From Thiogranum sp. (GTDB lineage: Bacteria; Pseudomonadota; Gammaproteobacteria; DSM-19610): a stretch of DNA of 64,000 nucleotides. Position numbers and translations under genes: made by a program. Positions 58,789 to 64,000 of the stretch are shown piece by piece (position 1 is the first letter of the stretch; each line of letters starts with the position of its first letter). The notes under the pieces are model-generated. The model made no database searches. It saw nothing but the letters and a program-made list of their open reading frames with translations, and was not told where the DNA came from. Location: positions 1 through 64,000 of the forward strand of contig JAGXGS010000048.1 in the NCBI GenBank assembly GCA_024636585.1. The letters are read 5' to 3'.

Positions 58789-61700
58789 TCACCCGTTGTT
58801 TACCAGCTGTCTCCGGTGCCATAGTAGAAAGGCGGCGGGTATCAGCAGGAGAGTGAGTATCGTAGCGCTTACCATACCACCCACCATTGGTGCGGCAATA
58901 CGTCGCATCACCTCGGAGCCAGTTCCACTGCCGATCATGATCGGCAGCAGACCGAAGATGACCGTTGCCACGGTCATAATGATAGGCCGCACTCGCAGCA
59001 GCGCGCCATCGACGATCGCCTGCTGGAGATCTTCCAGATCGACTGTCCGGGACGCCGCAGCTGCATCATCCCGGCGCCGTTGGTAAGCCTGGTTCAGGTA
59101 AATGAGCATTATAACCCCCAGTTCCACCGATACACCTGCGAGGGCGATAAATCCAACGCCGATCGCAACAGACAAATCGTACCCGAGCAGGTAGATCAAC
59201 CACAATCCGCCGACCATCGCCAGCGGCAGGGTGGAGAGAATAATGAAAACTTCCAGCGCGCGCCGAAAGGCAAGGAACAGGAGCAGGATGATGGCTATCA
59301 ATGTTACTGGAATCACCATTGACAGGCGTTTTCCGGCGCGTTCCATATACTCGAACTGCCCCGACCAGCCCAGTGAGTAACCGGTCGGCAGCTCTATGCG
59401 CTCCGCGATAACCTGTTTGGCCTCGGTAACATAGGAGCCGATATCGCGGTCCTGGATATCGATGTAAATCCATCCGTTCAGACGTGCGTCTTCACTTTTG
59501 ATCATGCCAGGGCCTTCGGTGATGTTGATCCGGGCGACATCAGAAAGCACGATCTGCGCACCAGCCGGTGTCTGAATCGGGAGCATCCCGAGCTTTACAT
59601 CGGAATCTCTTACATCTTGCGGAAAGCGCAGATTGACCGGATAACGTTCGCGACCCTCAATCGTTTCCGTGACGTTCATGCCACCTACGCCGGTGCGAAC
59701 AATCTCCTGAACATCGGCAATGTTCAATCCATATCGAGCCGCTGCCACACGATCGATGTCGACAGTGACATAGCGCCCACCGACGACCCGTTCAGAAAAT
59801 ACCGACAATGTACCCGGGACACCAGCCAATGCCTGCTCTATCTCTTTGCCGATTTCCTGAATCGTCGCAAGTTCCGGTCCGGCCACCTTGATGCCCACGG
59901 GTGTCTTGATGCCAGTGGCCTGCATGTCGATCCGGTTTTTGATCGGCATGACCCAGGCATTGCTGATACCCGGAAGTTTCACCAATGAGTCCAGTTCACG
60001 CTTCAGTTTGTCCAGAGTCATTCCCGGACGCCACTGCTCGCGTGGTTTTAATTGAATGGTGGTTTCTATCATAGTGAGCGGTGCCGGATCGGTGGCGGTG
60101 TCAGCGCGTCCCATCTTGCCGAATACCCGATGCACTTCCGGGACCGTCATGATGAGTTTGTCGGTCTGCTGGAGTATCTGCTGCGCCTTACCAATCGACA
60201 CAGCAGGAAAGGTGCTGGGCATGTACAGGAGGTCGCCTTCATCGATGTCAGGCATGAATTCGGTGCCCAGAGGATCCTGCAGTGGCCACCAGCCGGTCAG
60301 CGGCCAGACCATGGAGGCGGCCGCAAGCGTTGCCACCAGTACAATGATGACCGGCACCTTCAGTGCCAGATTGATCAGCGGCCGGTAAATCAGCAGCAGC
60401 AGGCGATTTACGGGGTTGTCTTTCTCTGCAATGATTTTTCCGCGCACCAGGTAGCCCATCAGTACCGGCACCAGTGTCACCGAGAGCCCCGCAGCCGCTG
60501 CCATGGCATAGGTTTTGGTGAATGCCAACGGTGCAAACAAGCGGCCCTCCTGCGCCTCGAGAGTGAATACGGGCAGAAAGCTCAGGGTGATAATCAAAAG
60601 TGAAAAGAACAGCGCCGGTCCAACCTCGCTTGCCGCGCGCGCCACGATCTCCCATCGATTATTGTCATCCACAGTCTCGCGTTCCAGGTGTTTGTGGAGA
60701 TTCTCGATCATCACGATTGCGGCATCGACCATGGCGCCGACCGCAATGGCGATTCCGCCCAGCGACATGATGTTGGCATTGATACCCTGCGCATGCATGA
60801 CGATGAAAGCGGCCAGGATGCCGACCGGGAGACTCAAAACGATCACCAGCGAGGAGCGCAGGTGGAACAGGAATACCGCGCATACCAGCGCGACAATGAT
60901 AAATTCCTCGATCAGCCTGTGGGTCAGGGTGTCAATGGCGCGTTCAATAAGGCCGGAGCGGTCATAGGTAGGGACGATTTCAACGCCCGCCGGCAATCCG
61001 GCCTGCAGTTCGGCCAGTTTGTCCTTGACGGCCTGGATAGTCTGGAGGGCGTTCCCACCCCAGCGCATAATGACGATGCCGCCCACGACTTCGCCTTCAC
61101 CGTTCAGTTCGGCAATGCCGCGGCGCATCTGCGGACCCAGACGAATATCGGCAATATCCCGCAGCAGAATCGGCGTTCCGTTGTCGTCCATGCCCAATGG
61201 GATCTGCTCCAGGTCATCGATGCCCTGAAGGTATCCTGACGCACGAACCATGTATTCCGCCTCGGCCATTTCGATGACCGATCCGCCAACCTCCTGGTTA
61301 CCGCGTTGAATGGCAGTTTTTACCTGCGCCAGCGGCATGCCGTAGGCGCGCAGACGTTCCGGGTCCACCACCACCTGGTACTGTTTCACCATACCGCCGA
61401 GGGTACTGACTTCGGAAACGCCCTCCACAGTCTGCAGTTCGTACTTCAGGAACCAGTCCTGAAGACTTCGCAACTGGGCAATATCGTGCTGGCCGCTGCG
61501 GTCGACCAGCGCATATTCATACACCCAGCCGACGCCGGTGGCGTCAGGTCCGAGCGCTGCAACTGCTCCGTCGGGCAGGCTGCTCTGGATCTGGCTGAGA
61601 TATTCCAGCACGCGCGATCGTGCCCAATAGAGGTCGGTGCCATCTTCAAAAAGAATGTACACATAAGAGTCGCCGAAAAACGAATAGCCGCGTACGACTT

Positions 61701-61938
61701 TGGCCTTCGGGACTGACAGCATGGTAGTGGTGAGCGGATAGGTCACCTGGTCCTCGACCACCTGTGGCGCCTGTCCGGGATATGACGTCTTGATGATGAC
61801 CTGGACGTCCGACAGGTCGGGGATCGCATCTACAGGCGTATTGCGAACGCTGTAAATCCCCCAGCCGACCAGTACCACGGTCAGCATCAGTACCAGCCCT
61901 CGATTGACGATCGACCAGCGAATGATGTTGGCAAGCAT
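58789..61938 (-). CDS. cusA: Heavy-metal RND efflux pump, CusA (Cu/Ag) type
   Basis: 1049 residues, twelve membrane helices with two large periplasmic loops. Proton-relay residues in helix 4 are in [19 protein letters not shown]. The methionines used for Cu(I)/Ag(I) transport in CusA appear in [22 protein letters not shown] and [16 protein letters not shown], which argues for the monovalent-metal subgroup over CzcA. It exports metal from periplasm through CusB and an outer-membrane channel. cusB begins 20 bp upstream. No cusF or two-component genes are seen inside the window. Confidence 0.94.
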   Translation of the reverse strand: MLANIIRWSIVNRGLVLMLTVVLVGWGIYSVRNTPVDAIPDLSDVQVIIKTSYPGQAPQVVEDQVTYPLTTTMLSVPKAKVVRGYSFFGDSYVYILFEDGTDLYWARSRVLEYLSQIQSSLPDGAVAALGPDATGVGWVYEYALVDRSGQHDIAQLRSLQDWFLKYELQTVEGVSEVSTLGGMVKQYQVVVDPERLRAYGMPLAQVKTAIQRGNQEVGGSVIEMAEAEYMVRASGYLQGIDDLEQIPLGMDDNGTPILLRDIADIRLGPQMRRGIAELNGEGEVVGGIVIMRWGGNALQTIQAVKDKLAELQAGLPAGVEIVPTYDRSGLIERAIDTLTHRLIEEFIIVALVCAVFLFHLRSSLVIVLSLPVGILAAFIVMHAQGINANIMSLGGIAIAVGAMVDAAIVMIENLHKHLERETVDDNNRWEIVARAASEVGPALFFSLLIITLSFLPVFTLEAQEGRLFAPLAFTKTYAMAAAAGLSVTLVPVLMGYLVRGKIIAEKDNPVNRLLLLIYRPLINLALKVPVIIVLVATLAAASMVWPLTGWWPLQDPLGTEFMPDIDEGDLLYMPSTFPAVSIGKAQQILQQTDKLIMTVPEVHRVFGKMGRADTATDPAPLTMIETTIQLKPREQWRPGMTLDKLKRELDSLVKLPGISNAWVMPIKNRIDMQATGIKTPVGIKVAGPELATIQEIGKEIEQALAGVPGTLSVFSERVVGGRYVTVDIDRVAAARYGLNIADVQEIVRTGVGGMNVTETIEGRERYPVNLRFPQDVRDSDVKLGMLPIQTPAGAQIVLSDVARINITEGPGMIKSEDARLNGWIYIDIQDRDIGSYVTEAKQVIAERIELPTGYSLGWSGQFEYMERAGKRLSMVIPVTLIAIILLLFLAFRRALEVFIILSTLPLAMVGGLWLIYLLGYDLSVAIGVGFIALAGVSVELGVIMLIYLNQAYQRRRDDAAAASRTVDLEDLQQAIVDGALLRVRPIIMTVATVIFGLLPIMIGSGTGSEVMRRIAAPMVGGMVSATILTLLLIPAAFLLWHRRQLVNNG

Positions 61939-61958
61939 AATCTGGATTCCTGTGCCGG

Positions 61959-63161
61959 TTAGTGGTTATGGTTGTCCATGGCCTTGAAAGCGGAGCGCAG
62001 GTTCGCTTCGGAATCGATCAGAAACTGACCCGATGTCACCACACGCTCACCTTCTTCAAGACCACTGATGATCTCCACCCACTCACCACTTTCCATACCG
62101 GCCACCACTTCGCGAGTGGAAAATTTTCCGTCGCCCAGCGCCATGATGACGCGTTGTTCATCGGTGCTCTTTATGAGGGCCTCGCGAGGAATGCTTAACA
62201 CGTCGTCTTTGGGGCCCGCAAAAATCCGCACGTCCGCATACATGCCGGGCTTCAGTTGTTCGTCTGGATTATCGAGGGGGATGCGTACACGCAGCGTGCG
62301 GGTTTTCGGGTCCAGGTTCGGGTAGACGAATTCGACACGTCCTTCCCATACCCGTCCCGGCCAGTAGGCTATTCGCAGTTCCGCAGGTTGGCCCGCGGCG
62401 ACCCAGGCTGACTGCTGTGCGTAGACATCCACCAGCACCCAGACACTGGCGAGATCGCTCAGCGTCAGTACTTCGGTGGCGGGCTTGACGAACATCCCCT
62501 CGCGTACATTCAGCGCCTCGACAAAACCATCCTGCGAAGCAAGCACCCGTACCCGCCGGTTTGCCTTGCCGCTGCGTCTCAGCTCCTCGATCTGTCCCTC
62601 GCTCATGCCGAGCGCTTCAAGGCGCTCCCGCGACGCCTGCTTAAGAAAGTCGTTGCTGCCGCCCAGCGTCTGCACATACTCTTCCTGGGCATTGAGCAGT
62701 TCGCGAGAATAAAGCTCGAACAGGACGTCGCCCTTTTTCACGCGCTCCCCGCGCGACTTCACATTGAGTTTTTCTATCCAGCCTTCGGTGCGCAGATGTA
62801 CATGACTGATCTGGCGTTCATCGGGAGCGATGTAGCCGACGGTATCGATGCGCCGCCATAACTTTCCAACTTCCGCAACCGCAGTACGCACGCCGAGGTT
62901 CTGGACGAGGGCCGGATCAATGGTGACGATTCCTTCGTTACCGGGCTGGTCCGCATAGACCGGCACCAGGTCCATGCCCATGGGCGATTTACCGGGTCGA
63001 TCGCGACGATAATTAGGATCCATCGGGGCAACCCAGTAGAGAATCTCGCCTTCGTCATCGGCAGCAAACAGAGGTGATATGGAACCCGGTATCAGCATCG
63101 ACAAGACTGACAGCAGTACCAGCCACGCCCGTGCATGGGGTAATTGTTTTGCGGCGTTCAT
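61959..63161 (-). CDS. cusB: Periplasmic adaptor of metal RND pump (CusB type)
   Basis: 400 residues. Signal peptide (about 1-33), then a short metal-site-like segment (about 42-70) that has the PMDP and SPMGMDLVP motifs but none of the Cys/His normally found in this heavy-metal-binding domain; Met residues remain. The adaptor body follows, with the hairpin [11 protein letters not shown], lipoyl/beta-barrel parts and [11 protein letters not shown]. The C-terminus reads AMDNHNH, a possible metal ligand. It overlaps the channel gene by four bases. Confidence 0.9.
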   Translation of the reverse strand: MNAAKQLPHARAWLVLLSVLSMLIPGSISPLFAADDEGEILYWVAPMDPNYRRDRPGKSPMGMDLVPVYADQPGNEGIVTIDPALVQNLGVRTAVAEVGKLWRRIDTVGYIAPDERQISHVHLRTEGWIEKLNVKSRGERVKKGDVLFELYSRELLNAQEEYVQTLGGSNDFLKQASRERLEALGMSEGQIEELRRSGKANRRVRVLASQDGFVEALNVREGMFVKPATEVLTLSDLASVWVLVDVYAQQSAWVAAGQPAELRIAYWPGRVWEGRVEFVYPNLDPKTRTLRVRIPLDNPDEQLKPGMYADVRIFAGPKDDVLSIPREALIKSTDEQRVIMALGDGKFSTREVVAGMESGEWVEIISGLEEGERVVTSGQFLIDSEANLRSAFKAMDNHNH

Positions 63162-64000
63162 TCGGAAACTCCCTCGGAGATTGCGCTGGCGGCAACAGGT
63201 TCAGGCGCCAGATAAAGTAAACGTGCGGCGGTGCGATTGCGGTCGACGCGAAGTCGCAATGCCTGCAGCCGGACATCCAGCTCGGTGAGCCGGGTGCGCA
63301 TGACGCCGGAGAAGTCCGTGACGCCGCTCTGGTAAGCCGCCACGGCGGCACGCGCATTCTGTGCGGACTGGGGGACGATGCTGTCACGATAAAGTTCCAG
63401 CCGCTCATTGAGTCGAGCCCATTCCGCAGTGTTGATATTCAGCTGTTGCAGGAGGTCACGATACTGATCGTCGCGCTGCATGCGCGCCGCCTCAACTTCC
63501 TGCTGGCGGGTTGCCAGAACCCGGTCCTGCCGCTTGGCAGTAAACAGCGGCAGGTCCAGGATCACCATCGCCGACACGAAATCATCGCGGTCGCTGCCGT
63601 CGATATTCTCGCCGGTGCGATCACCGTAAGTGACATCCAGCATCCAGCCCGGCTTGTAGCGTTGGCGCGCGATATCGACGCTGCGCTGTTCCGCCTCCAC
63701 GCCAATACTGTCTACGCGCAGCAGAGGATGCTGATCGAGTTTCGCCAGCAGAATCTCGTGGGGTGGAGGTGGCGGCAGGCGGGGCAGTGTTGCAGGAAGA
63801 CTGGAGTTGGCGGCCGAAGCGCCAATCAACCGCGCCAGTTCGGCACGCATTTTCTCTTCGTCGGTGCGGATGCGGGTTCGGTGATCTTCGAGCAATGCCA
63901 GCTCGACATTAGCGCGCAACACATCCTGCTGATTGTTTCTGCCGGCGGCATAGTGAGAGCGCGTAACGTCGGCCAGTTGATCGAACAGTCCGCGACTTGC
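63158..64000 (-). CDS. Outer-membrane efflux channel (TolC/CusC type), C-terminal part
   Basis: Open from the window edge to 63158 (about 280 codons). The coiled-coil character is clear, with typical features QQDVLRANVELALLEDH, the ARQRYKPGWML segment after a long helix, and a C-terminal helix ending [12 protein letters not shown]. It is the channel of the tripartite pump with cusB and cusA. The N-terminal half, including the signal peptide, lies beyond 64000, so lipoprotein (CusC) versus TolC type cannot be judged. Confidence 0.9.
   Translation of the reverse strand, partial: ASRGLFDQLADVTRSHYAAGRNNQQDVLRANVELALLEDHRTRIRTDEEKMRAELARLIGASAANSSLPATLPRLPPPPPHEILLAKLDQHPLLRVDSIGVEAEQRSVDIARQRYKPGWMLDVTYGDRTGENIDGSDRDDFVSAMVILDLPLFTAKRQDRVLATRQQEVEAARMQRDDQYRDLLQQLNINTAEWARLNERLELYRDSIVPQSAQNARAAVAAYQSGVTDFSGVMRTRLTELDVRLQALRLRVDRNRTAARLLYLAPEPVAASAISEGVSE

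Overview
The window is a gene-dense stretch of bacterial chromosome. The gene order points to a gammaproteobacterium. The run hflD-mnmA-Nudix-(unknown)-icd-cspD-clpS-clpA-infA-bpt-aat-(FemAB-like)-trxB-ftsK-lolA-rarA-crcB-serS, and the later run yceD-rpmF-plsX-fabH-fabD-fabG-acpP-fabF-pabB-pabC-mltG-tmk-holB-pilZ-tatD, largely follow orders known from Pseudomonas and its relatives. Pathway content (a fadE/fadI/fadJ/acyl-CoA synthetase set, pycAB, NADP-type icd, hexameric-type gltA) suggests an aerobic heterotroph able to use fatty acids. I cannot name the species. I see no tRNA, rRNA, CRISPR array, insertion sequence, integrase or phage gene.

Layout. 1-7310: end of a DUF2288 gene, then a signalling island. 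Leftward are a CheY-like regulator, a receiver-HDOD protein and an Hpt-pseudoreceiver-receiver-GGDEF diguanylate cyclase. Rightward are two overlapping sensor histidine kinases without receivers. A bidirectional terminator ends the island. 7339-16122: acnA, a lipoprotein-type alpha/beta hydrolase, the overlapping hflD-mnmA-Nudix operon, a secreted DUF302-like protein of unknown function with its own promoter, long leader and terminator, and icd. 16169-23319: cspD, clpS-clpA, infA, bpt, aat, a FemAB-like transferase and trxB, which together carry the N-degron recognition, tagging and degradation machinery. 23579-29947: ftsK-lolA-rarA-crcB-DUF190-serS. 29957-33230: pyruvate carboxylase subunits, leftward. 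33411-45788: a long rightward operon for ribosomal protein L32, fatty-acid synthesis, folate precursor synthesis, MltG, thymidylate kinase, DNA polymerase delta prime, PilZ and TatD. 46004-54945: a c-di-GMP-type PilZ protein, then a leftward, translationally coupled beta-oxidation operon headed by a permuted papain-like hydrolase. 55117-57418: a class V aminotransferase placed head to head with an unknown exported protein and a TlpA-like thioredoxin. 57437-64000: gltA and a Cus-type copper/silver efflux system cut by the window end.

How it fits together. Three TCA-cycle enzymes (acnA, icd, gltA) plus pyruvate carboxylase supply central carbon flow. Fatty-acid synthesis and degradation lie about 10 kb apart as separate, opposed operons. 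Signalling has an output side (diguanylate cyclase) and one receptor with a recognisable c-di-GMP motif set (PilZ at 46004), far apart.

Most of the window is conserved housekeeping sequence and I do not claim a clearly new system. The best leads are: a third FemX/GNAT-fold gene overlapping aat in the N-degron cluster; an intrinsic-terminator-like hairpin ending five bases before the plsX start; two promoters placed so that clpS and yceD mRNAs would have almost no leader; a permuted papain-like hydrolase coupled to beta-oxidation; a PabB with a TrpE-type active-site motif; and the isolated unknown secreted protein at 13739.
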